Of a DNA stretch of 47,049 nucleotides, positions 23,513-33,675 are shown piece after piece. The DNA comes from Bacteroidaceae bacterium (GTDB lineage: Bacteria; Bacteroidota; Bacteroidia; Bacteroidales; Bacteroidaceae). Numbering within the stretch: position 1 is the first letter of the stretch; every line of letters begins with the position of its first letter. The position numbers were made by a program, and so were the translations under genes. The DNA is taken from positions 1 to 47,049 of the forward strand of contig JAGCPD010000044.1 of the NCBI GenBank assembly GCA_017645305.1. The letters are read 5' to 3'. Under the pieces are notes generated by a model that saw nothing but the letters and a program-made list of their open reading frames with translations, searched no databases and was not told the DNA's origin.

Positions 23513-26020
23513 ATGAATATATCTTATAAATGGCTTCGCGAATACGTCGAGACTGACCTAACAGCCCAGCAGGTTGCTGATGCGCTTACCAGTGCAGGTT
23601 TGGAGGTTGATGGCGTAGAGGAAGTTCAAAGTATAAAAGGAGGCCTGGAAGGCCTGTGGATTGGTAAGGTTCTAACATGTGAAGTGCATCCCAATAGCGA
23701 TCACATGCACATCTGTACCGTTGATGTGGCACAGGGTGAGCCGCTTCAGATTGTCTGTGGTGCTCCCAATGTTGCCGCCGGTCAGAAGGTTATTGTTGCA
23801 GTTGTCGGTACCAAGCTGTATGATGGCGACGAGTGCTTTACCATCAAGCGCAGCAAGTTGCGTGGTGTTGAGAGTTTTGGCATGATTTGTGCCGAAGACG
23901 AGATAGGGATTGGTACAGACCATAGCGGTATCATCGTGCTTCCTGACGATGCAGTTGTCGGAACTCCCGCAGCCAAGTACTATAATATCGAAAGCGATTA
24001 TATTATAGAGGTGGATATTACACCAAACCGTGCAGATGCTTGTAGCCACTATGGCGTAGCACGTGACTTATATGCATGGCTCATTCAGAACGGCTATAAG
24101 ACAAGCCTGAAGCGTCCCTCCTGTGATGAATTCAAGGTAGATGACCAGGCTTTACCCATAGCTATAGAGGTCGAGAATACCGAGGCATGTCCCCGTTACT
24201 GTGCAGTCTCCCTGACAGGATGCAAGGTACAGGAAAGCCCCGAATGGCTACAGAACAAGTTACGTGTCATAGGTCTGCGTCCCATCAACAATATTGTAGA
24301 TATTACCAACTACATCATGATGGCTTACGGCCAGCCGCTTCACTGCTTTGACGCTGACATGATTCTTGGCAACAAGGTTGTGGTGAAGACAATGCCCGAG
24401 GGAACTCCTTTCATTACTCTCGATGGTGAAGAGCACAAGCTTTCTGACCGCGACCTGGCAATTTGTAATGCCCAGGAGCCGATGTGTATTGCCGGTGTCT
24501 TTGGCGGTAAGGGAAGCGGTACATACGACAGTACGGTTAATGTTCTTTTAGAGAGTGCTTATTTCAATCCCACCTGGATTCGTAAGAGTGCCCGTCGTCA
24601 CGGACTCAGCACGGATGCCAGTTTCCGATTTGAGCGTGGCATCGACCCAAACGGTCAGATTTATGCCCTTAAGCAGGCTGCCATCCTTGCAAAGGAATTG
24701 GCTGGTGCCAAGGTAAGTATGCAGATTGCGGATGTATATCCCAATCCCCTACCCGATTTCAACGTTTCTCTCAAGTATGCCTATGTAGATGCGCTCATTG
24801 GCAAGCATATTCCTGCCGAAACCATCAAGAGTATTGTTACCAGTCTGGAGATGAAAATCCAGAACGAGACAGCAGAAGGCCTTGAGCTTGTCGTTCCTGC
24901 ATACCGAGTTGATGTACAGCGTCCATGTGATGTTGTCGAGGAAATCCTGCGTATTTACGGTTACAACAATATTGAGATACCTTCAACACTTAATAGCAGC
25001 CTTTCTGTTAAGGGTGACCCTGATAAGAGTCACAAGCTGCAAAACCTTGTTGGTGAACAGTTGGTAGGTGCAGGCTTCCGCGAGATTCTCAACAATAGTC
25101 TGCAACGTGGTGCCTACTACGACGGTTTGGAGAGTTATAAGAGCAAGAATCTGGTGAAGTTGCTCAATCCGCTTAGTCAGGATCTTAATGCATTGCGTCA
25201 AACGCTTCTCTTTGGCGGTTTAGAGAGCATTGCCCGTAATACCAATTACAGGAATGCCGACCTTAAGTTCTTCGAGTTTGGAAACTGCTACAAATTTCAG
25301 GCAGAAAAGCGTTGTGCCGATATCATTCCCGGTGTAAGCAGCAGTCGTGACCCCGAGGTTATCAAGCATGTCCTTGATGCTTATTCCGAGGATTATCACC
25401 TTGGGCTTTGGGTTACCGGTAAGCGCGTTAGCGGAAGCTGGGCTCATGTTGATGAAGACAGTTCGTTCTACGAGCTGAAGGCTTATGTCATGAACATTCT
25501 CAGCCGTCTGGGCGTACCTTTCGGCATATTGGTTTTTGCCCAGGGTAATTCTGATATCTACGATAAGAGCATACAGATTCAGAACCGTGGCGGTAAGATA
25601 CTCGTTGAAATGGGTATTGTAAGTCATAAGATTCTGAAGGGTTTTGGCATCTCTGCCCCTGTCTATTTTGCAGACTTGCGTTGGAAGCAGTTGATGAAGG
25701 CTATCAAGAACCAGTCGGTTACTTACACTGAAATCAGCAAGTTCCCTGCCGTAAGTCGTGACCTTGCTCTCCTGCTTGACGAAAGCATCGAGTTCGAGCA
25801 AATCGAGAAGATTGCATACCAGACAGAAAAACGACTCCTTAAGGGTGTAAAGCTCTTTGATGTTTACGAGGGTGACAAACTGGCCGAAGGCAAGAAGTCT
25901 TATGCCGTCAATTTCATCCTTCAGGATAACGAGAAGACCCTTAACGACAAGCAGATTGACGCTATCATGCAGAAGCTTATCAGCAATCTTACCACTCAGC
26001 TTCACGCAGAGTTGAGATAA
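23513..26020 (+). CDS. pheT: phenylalanine-tRNA ligase beta subunit
   Basis: The beta subunit of the alpha2-beta2 enzyme that charges tRNA-Phe. The domain order is normal: N-terminal MNISYKWLREYVETDL, the OB tRNA-binding domain (about 40-150, with HPNSDHMHICTVD), B3/B4 editing region (PINNIVDITNYIMMAYGQPLH), B5 domain, catalytic-like core and the FDX-ACB anticodon-binding end (FPAVSRDLALLLDE). Length 835 aa fits. The alpha subunit gene (pheS) is not adjacent, so the subunits are coded apart, which is common in Bacteroidetes. Confidence 0.98.
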   Translation: MNISYKWLREYVETDLTAQQVADALTSAGLEVDGVEEVQSIKGGLEGLWIGKVLTCEVHPNSDHMHICTVDVAQGEPLQIVCGAPNVAAGQKVIVAVVGTKLYDGDECFTIKRSKLRGVESFGMICAEDEIGIGTDHSGIIVLPDDAVVGTPAAKYYNIESDYIIEVDITPNRADACSHYGVARDLYAWLIQNGYKTSLKRPSCDEFKVDDQALPIAIEVENTEACPRYCAVSLTGCKVQESPEWLQNKLRVIGLRPINNIVDITNYIMMAYGQPLHCFDADMILGNKVVVKTMPEGTPFITLDGEEHKLSDRDLAICNAQEPMCIAGVFGGKGSGTYDSTVNVLLESAYFNPTWIRKSARRHGLSTDASFRFERGIDPNGQIYALKQAAILAKELAGAKVSMQIADVYPNPLPDFNVSLKYAYVDALIGKHIPAETIKSIVTSLEMKIQNETAEGLELVVPAYRVDVQRPCDVVEEILRIYGYNNIEIPSTLNSSLSVKGDPDKSHKLQNLVGEQLVGAGFREILNNSLQRGAYYDGLESYKSKNLVKLLNPLSQDLNALRQTLLFGGLESIARNTNYRNADLKFFEFGNCYKFQAEKRCADIIPGVSSSRDPEVIKHVLDAYSEDYHLGLWVTGKRVSGSWAHVDEDSSFYELKAYVMNILSRLGVPFGILVFAQGNSDIYDKSIQIQNRGGKILVEMGIVSHKILKGFGISAPVYFADLRWKQLMKAIKNQSVTYTEISKFPAVSRDLALLLDESIEFEQIEKIAYQTEKRLLKGVKLFDVYEGDKLAEGKKSYAVNFILQDNEKTLNDKQIDAIMQKLISNLTTQLHAELR

Positions 26021-26067
26021 ATTATTATAATTAGGAATTAAGAGAGAAGAATTAAGAATTAATAAAT

Positions 26068-26808
26068 ATGGGAAGAGCATTTGAATACCGTAAAGCTACA
26101 AAGCTTAAGAGATGGGGCCACATGGCCAAGACATTTACACGTCTGGGTAAGCAGATTGCCATAGCTGTTAAGGCTGCTGGTCCAGAACCTGAGAACAACC
26201 CTGCCCTGCGTTCAATTATCGCAGTCTGCAAGCGCGAGAACATGCCCAAGGACAACATTGAGCGTGCCATCAAGAATGCTATGGGTAAAGACCAGAGCGA
26301 CTACAAGTCTGTTACCTACGAAGGATACGGCCCTCACGGAGTTGCCGTATTTGTGGATACCCTTACCGACAACACTACACGTACTGTTGCTGATGTACGC
26401 AGCGTTTTCAACAAGTTCAGCGGCAACATGGGTACAACAGGCTCGCTGGCATTCCTTTTCGACCACAAGTGTGTTTTCACCTTCAAGAAGAAGGCTGACA
26501 TGGACATGGACGAGTTCATCCTTGACATGATAGACTGTGGCGTAGAAGAAGAGTACGACGAGGAGTATGACGAGGATAAGGATGTAACCACCATCACCAT
26601 CTATGGCGAGCCCACCAGCTACAACGAGATACAGAAGAAACTGGAGGCTGACGGTTTTGAGGATGTCGGCGGTGAGTTTACCTATATCCCCAATGACTTG
26701 AAGGATGTTACTCCTGAACAGCGTGAAACCATCAACAAGATGGTTGAGAAGCTAGAGGAGTTTGATGATGTACAGACCGTATATACAAACATGAAGCCCG
26801 AGGAGTAA
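26068..26808 (+). CDS. YebC/TACO1 family protein
   Basis: YebC proteins were described as transcription regulators and more recently linked to translation of proline-rich stretches by the ribosome. The start MGRAFEYRKATKLKRWGHMAK and the segment ARGEN-like AVCKRENMPKDNIERAIKNAMG, then YEGYGPHGVAVFVDTLTDN, are diagnostic. The length, 246 aa, is normal. An acidic patch (EEEYDEEYDEDKD) lies about residue 155. It follows pheT by 47 bases and is probably co-transcribed. Confidence 0.96.
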   Translation: MGRAFEYRKATKLKRWGHMAKTFTRLGKQIAIAVKAAGPEPENNPALRSIIAVCKRENMPKDNIERAIKNAMGKDQSDYKSVTYEGYGPHGVAVFVDTLTDNTTRTVADVRSVFNKFSGNMGTTGSLAFLFDHKCVFTFKKKADMDMDEFILDMIDCGVEEEYDEEYDEDKDVTTITIYGEPTSYNEIQKKLEADGFEDVGGEFTYIPNDLKDVTPEQRETINKMVEKLEEFDDVQTVYTNMKPEE

Positions 26809-26853
26809 CAAGCCCCTCCTCTGCCTTCCCCAAAGGAAGTAGAATATAAAAAG

Positions 26854-26890
26854 AATCCCTTCTGGAAATTCCAGAGGGGATTTTTCTATA
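26854..26890. terminator. strong terminator between yebC and dnaB
   Basis: The 12-base-pair stem AATCCCTTCTGG/CCAGAGGGGATT (one G-T pair) with loop AAATT is followed by a T run on the plus strand and an A-rich flank that gives Ts on the minus strand, so it can serve both converging genes. Confidence 0.85.
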
Positions 26891-26929
26891 TACTAAAGTC
26901 TAACGCCTAACGTCTATAGTCTAAAAATG

Positions 26930-26950
26930 TTTTCGTTTTCGTTACTAAAG
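26930..26950. repeat. TTTTCG-type dispersed repeat
   Basis: The 21 bases TTTTCGTTTTCGTTACTAAAG are identical to 70-90 at the left edge. A TAACGCCTAACG-type repeat surrounds it. A short decayed palindromic repeat (CCCCTCC...CCCC) lies at 26813-26842. Confidence 0.6.
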
Positions 26951-26959
26951 CCTAACGCC

Positions 26960-28507
26960 TCAGAATACAGCCTTATCAGAAGAAAGTCCTGCAAAGGGGT
27001 CGTCTTCCGGCGGAAGCTGATTCTGTGACTGAATTAACTCCTCTGGCCTTAGTTTGTCAGCAACAAAGCGACCACCCATATCACTTACCTTTTCTCCCGG
27101 CAGGGGAACGTGTGTTACCAAATCCTCGAAGCGGGCAAACTCGCTCTTAAACTGCAGCTTTATGTCTCCAATCTGACCGTTACGGTGCTTGGCAATAATA
27201 AACTGGGCAAGACCGCGCCAACTTTGTCCCGACTGATCCGTGTAAATATGATAATACTCGGGACGATGAATAAAGCAGACAATGTCGGCATCCTGCTCAA
27301 TGGCACCAGATTCACGCAGGTCGCTCAACTGCGGCCGCTTACCTTCCTCACCTTCACGGTTCTCTACCCCACGGTTCAACTGGCTCAATGCCACAATGGG
27401 AATGTTCAGTTCCTTGGCCAGACCCTTCAGAGAGCGGCTGATGGTTGAAACCTCCTCCTGACGGCTGTTAATGTTCAGTCCGCTGGCGTGCATCAACTGC
27501 AAGTAATCAATCATTATAATCTTAACACCATGCTCGCGAACCAGGCGGCGCGCTTTTGTCTGTAATTCAAAGACCGTAAGCTGTGGTGTATCATCTACGT
27601 AGATGGGAGCATCCCAAAGCTGACGGACACGGGCATCCAGTTGTCCCCATTCGTATGGCTGCAGCTGAGCACTGCGCAGTTTTTCACCGCTAATCTCACT
27701 CACGTTCACCATCAGACGCTGTACCAACTGCTCGTTGCTCATCTCCAACGAGAACATAGCAACAGGCACACCGTTGTCAACCGCCATCTTCTTAAGCATA
27801 CTCAGCACAAAGGCCGTTTTACCCATAGCAGGACGGGCAGCAATGATGATAAGGTCGCTGTTCTGCCATCCGCTTGTCATCTTGTCCAGTTCCTCAAAAC
27901 CGCTACTTAGTCCGCTCAGACCACCTTCGCGGGCAGCAGCTTGCTTCAGCAGCTTATAAACATTATCTATAACAGGATTAATCTGCGTATAATCCTTCTT
28001 CAAGTTTTTCTGAGAGATAGAGAATAGCTGGCTTTCAGCTGTTTGCATAAGGTCAGCTACATCAATTGTTGAATCAAATGCCTGTGTCTGAATGTAGCTG
28101 GCAAATGTTATAAGCTGGCGGGCTAGAGACTTCTGGGCAATAACTTTTGCGTGATAGAGGATGTGAGCACTACTGGCTACCTGTGCATTTATCTGCATCA
28201 GATATGTATTGCCTCCGGCATCCTCCAGCAAACCTGTACGCTCCAGTTGGTCACAGACGGTCATGATATCCACAGGTTTCTGCTCAACGTTCAGCGTTTG
28301 TATAGCCTGATAGATAATCTGGTGCCTCTTGTCATAGAAACTCTCGGGCTTCAGCATTTCTGCCACCTGTCCCCACGCTTCCTGTTCCACCATCAGTGCA
28401 CCTATCACAGCCACTTCCATATCCAGGCTCTGTGGCTGTTTGTGTCCGTACTGGTCCACGCTGGGCACCTCTACTATCTTAGTTGTCTGCTTTCTTCTTT
28501 CTGCCAT
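26960..28507 (-). CDS. dnaB: replicative DNA helicase DnaB
   Basis: Unwinds DNA ahead of the replication fork as a hexameric ring. The N-terminal domain begins at about residue 27 (QSLDMEVAVIGALMVE); the RecA-like C-terminal domain has the Walker A loop ARPAMGKTAF (about 224-233), VPVAMFSLEMS (H1a), IIMIDYLQLM (Walker B) and GAIEQDADIVCF. I chose ATG 28507 (515 aa, MAERRKQTTK) because a frame start at 28564 lies upstream of the promoter box at 28534. There is no intein. It is the chromosomal copy by context. Confidence 0.96.
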   Translation of the reverse strand: MAERRKQTTKIVEVPSVDQYGHKQPQSLDMEVAVIGALMVEQEAWGQVAEMLKPESFYDKRHQIIYQAIQTLNVEQKPVDIMTVCDQLERTGLLEDAGGNTYLMQINAQVASSAHILYHAKVIAQKSLARQLITFASYIQTQAFDSTIDVADLMQTAESQLFSISQKNLKKDYTQINPVIDNVYKLLKQAAAREGGLSGLSSGFEELDKMTSGWQNSDLIIIAARPAMGKTAFVLSMLKKMAVDNGVPVAMFSLEMSNEQLVQRLMVNVSEISGEKLRSAQLQPYEWGQLDARVRQLWDAPIYVDDTPQLTVFELQTKARRLVREHGVKIIMIDYLQLMHASGLNINSRQEEVSTISRSLKGLAKELNIPIVALSQLNRGVENREGEEGKRPQLSDLRESGAIEQDADIVCFIHRPEYYHIYTDQSGQSWRGLAQFIIAKHRNGQIGDIKLQFKSEFARFEDLVTHVPLPGEKVSDMGGRFVADKLRPEELIQSQNQLPPEDDPFAGLSSDKAVF

Positions 28508-28533
28508 TATTGTTGTCTGTTCATTTTTGCCCA

Positions 28534-28541
28534 CAAAGTTA
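28534..28541 (-). promoter_or_regulatory. -7 box (TAACTTTG) of dnaB inside a repeat copy
   Basis: CAAAGTTA on the plus strand reads TAACTTTG on the minus strand, 27 bases before the dnaB ATG. It is the first of five copies of the repeat described at 28534-29217. Confidence 0.65.
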
Positions 28542-28742
28542 CGATTAAGTGAGGGAAAAGCCAAATTTTATTTGAACTTTTCCGAGCAAAAGTAATTTCG
28601 ACCGCAGGTCAATGTTACGATTAAGTGAGAGAAATGCAAAAGAAATGCGAGTTTTTCTTTTCATTTCCGAACGGAAGTAAGTTCGGCTTTAGCCAAAGTT
28701 ACGATTAAGCGAGAACAATACAAAATAAAATCACTTTTATTT

Positions 28743-28991
28743 TTATTTCATCTCTTCAAGCGCCCTACACAACTGGTCAGGGCAGGATGTTCCCTTTGTC
28801 CCGCAGCGGATACCGTCCAGTTTGCTGATGACATCTTCTATCTTTTGTCCCTTAACCAGTTGACAGATACCCTGCAGGTTGCCGTTACATCCACCCAGGA
28901 AATACACCTGCTGGATTATATTGTTATCATCGGCAATTACATCTATCAGTTGCGAGCATGTACCGTGAGTCTTGTATTGAATGTGTTTCAT
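28743..28991 (-). CDS. TSCPD domain protein (TIGR03905 type)
   Basis: A complete small protein of 82 residues with HGTCSQLIDVIADDNNIIQQVYFLGGCNGN, GQKIEDVISKLDGIRCG and the name-giving TSCPDQL motif. The TSCPD domain occurs also at the end of class II ribonucleotide reductases, where it binds zinc or nucleotide; for the stand-alone form the role is unknown. Its ATG overlaps the stop of a 108-base frame (28988-29095) by ATGA. The -7 box TAACTTTG (29113-29120) lies upstream. Confidence 0.88.
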   Translation of the reverse strand: MKHIQYKTHGTCSQLIDVIADDNNIIQQVYFLGGCNGNLQGICQLVKGQKIEDVISKLDGIRCGTKGTSCPDQLCRALEEMK

Positions 28992-29095
28992 ATAACTTTT
29001 AGTTTTATCTTTTGTTTATTGATTATGGTTTTCTTTCCGGTAATGATATACAGTCCATTGGGTATTAGTATTATCTTCTTCACGGGAACCACAGA
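28988..29095 (-). pseudogene. remnant resembling a type IX secretion C-terminal tail
   Basis: On the minus strand the frame reads SVVPVKKIILIPNGLYIITG then KKTIINKQKIKLKVI, closed upstream by TAG (29096-29098) and ending at the TSCPD ATG. A segment of the type P-x-G-L/I-Y-I-I-x-G-K-K-x-x-x-K is typical of the last residues of secreted Bacteroidetes proteins with a C-terminal sorting domain. It is probably a leftover of a deleted gene, now part of the TSCPD leader. Confidence 0.45.
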
Positions 29096-29112
29096 CTACA
29101 GTATCACGGCAG

Positions 29113-29120
29113 CAAAGTTA
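29113..29120 (-). promoter_or_regulatory. -7 box (TAACTTTG) of the TSCPD gene
   Basis: CAAAGTTA on the plus strand at a repeat copy, reading TAACTTTG leftward, about 122 bases ahead of the TSCPD ATG. Confidence 0.5.
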
Positions 29121-29235
29121 CGATTAAGCGAGAACAATACAAAATAAAAGCGCTTTTATTTTTATTGTCGAGCGAAAGTAAGTTCGACCGTAGGTCAAAG
29201 TTATGATTAAGTGAGAGAAATACAAAATATTTTTG

Positions 29236-29243
29236 TAACTTTG
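29236..29243 (+). promoter_or_regulatory. -7 box (TAACTTTG) of the esterase gene
   Basis: TAACTTTG lies 39 bases before the esterase ATG and directly after the last repeat copy. Confidence 0.65.
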
Positions 29244-29270
29244 CATCAGATTAGTATCAAATGACAATAA

Positions 29271-31238
<1,968 letters not shown>

Positions 31239-31373
31239 TAAAACGGGTTAGCGGTTAGCGGAACTAACTTTTATTCTTTCATTCTTTCATTAACAAAACA
31301 CAATCGAACGCTAACTCGTTTTCAATGGATAATTGACAATTAAACCTCCTACCCTGCTATAGGGAGAGGGACT
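31239..31373. terminator. weak hairpin in the esterase-MFS spacer
   Basis: On the minus strand a GC-rich imperfect hairpin (about 31345-31370; CCTCT...CCCT with AGGG...GGAGG) is followed by TTTAATT. It belongs to the same GC-rich palindrome type as 7049-7080 and may end the transporter transcript. Confidence 0.35.
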
Positions 31374-32615
31374 TTATACAAAGGAGGGGTCTATCTTGGA
31401 CAATGACTGCTGCTGCTCTTCGTATTCTATATACTCCTTATTCTTGGGAATTGAGAAGGTAAGAAGCAGGGCTATGAGATACAGCACGGCAAGGACTACA
31501 TAGAGTACCCCATAAGACATCTCCCACTGGTTGATGATGAGATTGGACAACTGGTTGCCGCTAAGACCTGCCCAGGCCCAGGCACTGAGGGCCAGACCAT
31601 GAATGGTGCTTATCTTTTCCATTCCAAACTTGCTCTGCAACAGGGTGGGAAGTGTGGAGAAGCCGCCTCCGTAGCCTGCATTGATAACACAGAGCATGAG
31701 CACTACAACAATTGCACTGCCTCCGAGAACATAGCCCAGAAGCATAACAAGCACGGATGAGAAGAGGAGTATCTTATAGATGGTCTGCTTGTTCTCTGTA
31801 TAGTCTGAAACGGTGGAATAGCCAAACCTGCCGGCGGTGTTAAAGAAGGCTGTCAGGGAGGAGAGCAGTCCCACGGCTCCTATGCCAACGGCAACTGCTA
31901 TGTTCTTCTCGAATGCAATAAGAGCCAGTCCGCAGGTGATATTGATATAGAAGACAAACCATATCTTCAGATAGGTGCCGTTCTTGATGACCTGGAAGTA
32001 GTCTTTCAGCCTCCACTTGACCACCGGCTCCACCCAGTCTGCCGGTTTCTGAATTAAATAGGCTGCGGTAAGCATGGAGAATATGCTGATTACAGACATG
32101 GATACAAGGGTGGTACTGACTCCATAGCTGGAACTGCACCATTCTATGTAGGGCGAGAAGAGGACTTTGGACAGACCGAAGCCACTTATGGCTATGCCGG
32201 TTGCCAGACCCTTATGTTCCTTGAACCACAGCATGAGTGTCTTTACGGGTGCCAGATAGCCAATGCCCAGACCTATACCCATCAGACATCCGTAACTGAG
32301 CATGATGCCAAAGACACTCTGGGCATAGATGGAGAGAACGGTAAGCAGAAGTCCCGTACTGAAGCACAGACAGGAGACAACAGAGGCTGCCGTGACATTC
32401 TTCTCTACAAAACGGCCTCCGAATGCTGCTGACATTCCAAGAAAAAAGATGGCCAGAGAGAAGGCAAACTCTATCTCCTTTACAGAGCAACCCACCTCGG
32501 TTGCAATATCTCCCTTCAGAAGCGACCAGCAATAAACACTGCCGATACAGGCATGTATGAGCAAAGCAGGGATTGCTGCACGCATCCATTTGTTATTCAA
32601 ATAGTTTTTCTTCAT
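31374..32615 (-). CDS. MFS transporter, OFA (oxalate/formate antiporter) type
   Basis: A 413-residue membrane protein with about 12 hydrophobic helices. The N-terminal LLIHACIGSVYCWSLLKGDI, the loop GRFVEKN and MGIGLGIGYLAPVKTLMLWF are typical of the OFA family, which exchanges small anions such as oxalate, formate or pyruvate-like acids. It starts 34 bases after the dapA stop and probably shares its transcript. The C-terminal tail is charged. The substrate cannot be deduced. Confidence 0.85.
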   Translation of the reverse strand: MKKNYLNNKWMRAAIPALLIHACIGSVYCWSLLKGDIATEVGCSVKEIEFAFSLAIFFLGMSAAFGGRFVEKNVTAASVVSCLCFSTGLLLTVLSIYAQSVFGIMLSYGCLMGIGLGIGYLAPVKTLMLWFKEHKGLATGIAISGFGLSKVLFSPYIEWCSSSYGVSTTLVSMSVISIFSMLTAAYLIQKPADWVEPVVKWRLKDYFQVIKNGTYLKIWFVFYINITCGLALIAFEKNIAVAVGIGAVGLLSSLTAFFNTAGRFGYSTVSDYTENKQTIYKILLFSSVLVMLLGYVLGGSAIVVVLMLCVINAGYGGGFSTLPTLLQSKFGMEKISTIHGLALSAWAWAGLSGNQLSNLIINQWEMSYGVLYVVLAVLYLIALLLTFSIPKNKEYIEYEEQQQSLSKIDPSFV

Positions 32616-32649
32616 GTTATAAAAAATGATGCAACCGTAAACCTAAATG

Positions 32650-33537
32650 TCAATAGCCCAGTTCACGTACAATGGAACTTATCTTCTCCATCGTTGTAAG
32701 GCGGGTGGGAACCAGGGGAAGGCGAAGCACGTTCTCTATCATACCCATCTCATGCAGCATGGCCTTAACTCCTGCGGGGTTGCCATCCACAAAGAGAAGC
32801 TTGAAAAGCTCGGTGAACTTATGATGAATGGAAAGCGAGGTGTTGTACTCACCCTTCAGGGCTAGACGAACCATACGGCTGAACTCGGAAGGCAATGCAT
32901 TACCTATTACACTTATTACACCCACGGCTCCAAGGGTTATAAGGGGGAAGGTGATACCATCGTCTCCACTTATAACATCAAAGTTGGCAGGCTTGTTCTT
33001 GATAATTTCATCCATCTGGGCTATGTTACCGCTTGCCTCCTTGATGGCCACGATATTCTCAAAATCACGAGCCAGACGAAGGGTGGTCTCTGCCGTCATA
33101 TTCACACCAGTCCTGCCAGGCACATTGTACAATACCACGGGAAGCGGACTGGCCTTTGCTATGGCTGCATAATGCTGGTAAAGACCCTCCTGTGAAGGCT
33201 TGTTGTAATAAGGACAGACACTAAGGATGCCGTCTATGCCGCTCCAGTCTGAGGTCTGTAACTCGTGTACTACAGCTGCTGTGTTGTTGCCGCCACAGCC
33301 CATTAAGAGGGGGACCCGTCCTGACACTCGCTCCACAAGGTGCTGCTTCAGCATAGCCTTCTCTTCAGGACTCAGCGTGGGAGTCTCTGCCGTAGTGCCC
33401 ATAATACACAGGAAATCAGCCCCACTCTTAATCTGGTACTCTACAAGACGGTCGAGTGAAACTATATCTATACTTCCATCTTTGGCGAAGGGTGTTATCA
33501 AAGCAACGCCTAAGCCGCGGAATTTATTACTTGCCAT
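32650..33537 (-). CDS. dapA: 4-hydroxy-tetrahydrodipicolinate synthase
   Basis: Condenses pyruvate with aspartate semialdehyde in lysine and diaminopimelate synthesis. The TIM-barrel enzyme shows the pyruvate Schiff-base lysine K166 (VAIKEASGN), catalytic Y137 in LYNVPGRTG and the GTTAETPTLSPEE motif (48-59). Length, 295 aa, is normal. Its own box, TACTTTTG, is at 33572-33579, 34 bases upstream. The homologous family includes N-acetylneuraminate lyase, but GTTAE and VPGRTG with the canonical spacing favour DapA. Confidence 0.95.
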   Translation of the reverse strand: MASNKFRGLGVALITPFAKDGSIDIVSLDRLVEYQIKSGADFLCIMGTTAETPTLSPEEKAMLKQHLVERVSGRVPLLMGCGGNNTAAVVHELQTSDWSGIDGILSVCPYYNKPSQEGLYQHYAAIAKASPLPVVLYNVPGRTGVNMTAETTLRLARDFENIVAIKEASGNIAQMDEIIKNKPANFDVISGDDGITFPLITLGAVGVISVIGNALPSEFSRMVRLALKGEYNTSLSIHHKFTELFKLLFVDGNPAGVKAMLHEMGMIENVLRLPLVPTRLTTMEKISSIVRELGY

Positions 33538-33571
33538 ATGGTTATTATCCTTTATACCTTAAATAGTGCTG

Positions 33572-33579
33572 CAAAAGTA
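33572..33579 (-). promoter_or_regulatory. -7 box (TACTTTTG) of dapA
   Basis: CAAAAGTA on the plus strand reads TACTTTTG leftward. It diverges from the ligA box at 33645-33652. Confidence 0.55.
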
Positions 33580-33644
33580 ATACTTTTTGGACATTTTACC
33601 AAAAATGATGCAAGCAAATTCTTGTCGCCTTTGAATTTTATGAT

Positions 33645-33652
33645 TAATTTTG
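33645..33652 (+). promoter_or_regulatory. -7 box (TAATTTTG) of ligA
   Basis: TAATTTTG, 23 bases before the ligA ATG, with a TTG about 20 bases upstream (33622-33624) in the place of the -33 element. Confidence 0.6.
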
Positions 33653-33675
33653 TGTAACAATAAGGATTTTATGCT

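Larger units (their letters stand above)
28534..29217. repeat. five copies of a CAAAGTTACGATTAAG-type repeat
   Basis: The unit CAAAGTTACGATTAAGTGAG (with small changes) begins at 28534, 28610 (as CAATGTTA), 28694, 29113 and 29196, each followed by AACAATACAAAA-type sequence and preceded by a GAGCGAAAGTAAGTTCGACC-type segment in most copies. The first part is TAACTTTG on the minus strand, so the repeat carries a promoter box. The copies occupy the spacers on both sides of the TSCPD gene. Confidence 0.8.

Noticed and set aside
28845..29147. Plus-strand 100-residue frame with hydrophobic segments
   Set aside because: It lies opposite the TSCPD gene and its remnant leader and runs into the repeat; no family resemblance.
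32650..33537. N-acetylneuraminate lyase instead of DapA
   Set aside because: The GTTAE and VPGRTG motifs and their spacing fit DapA, and no sialic acid genes are nearby.
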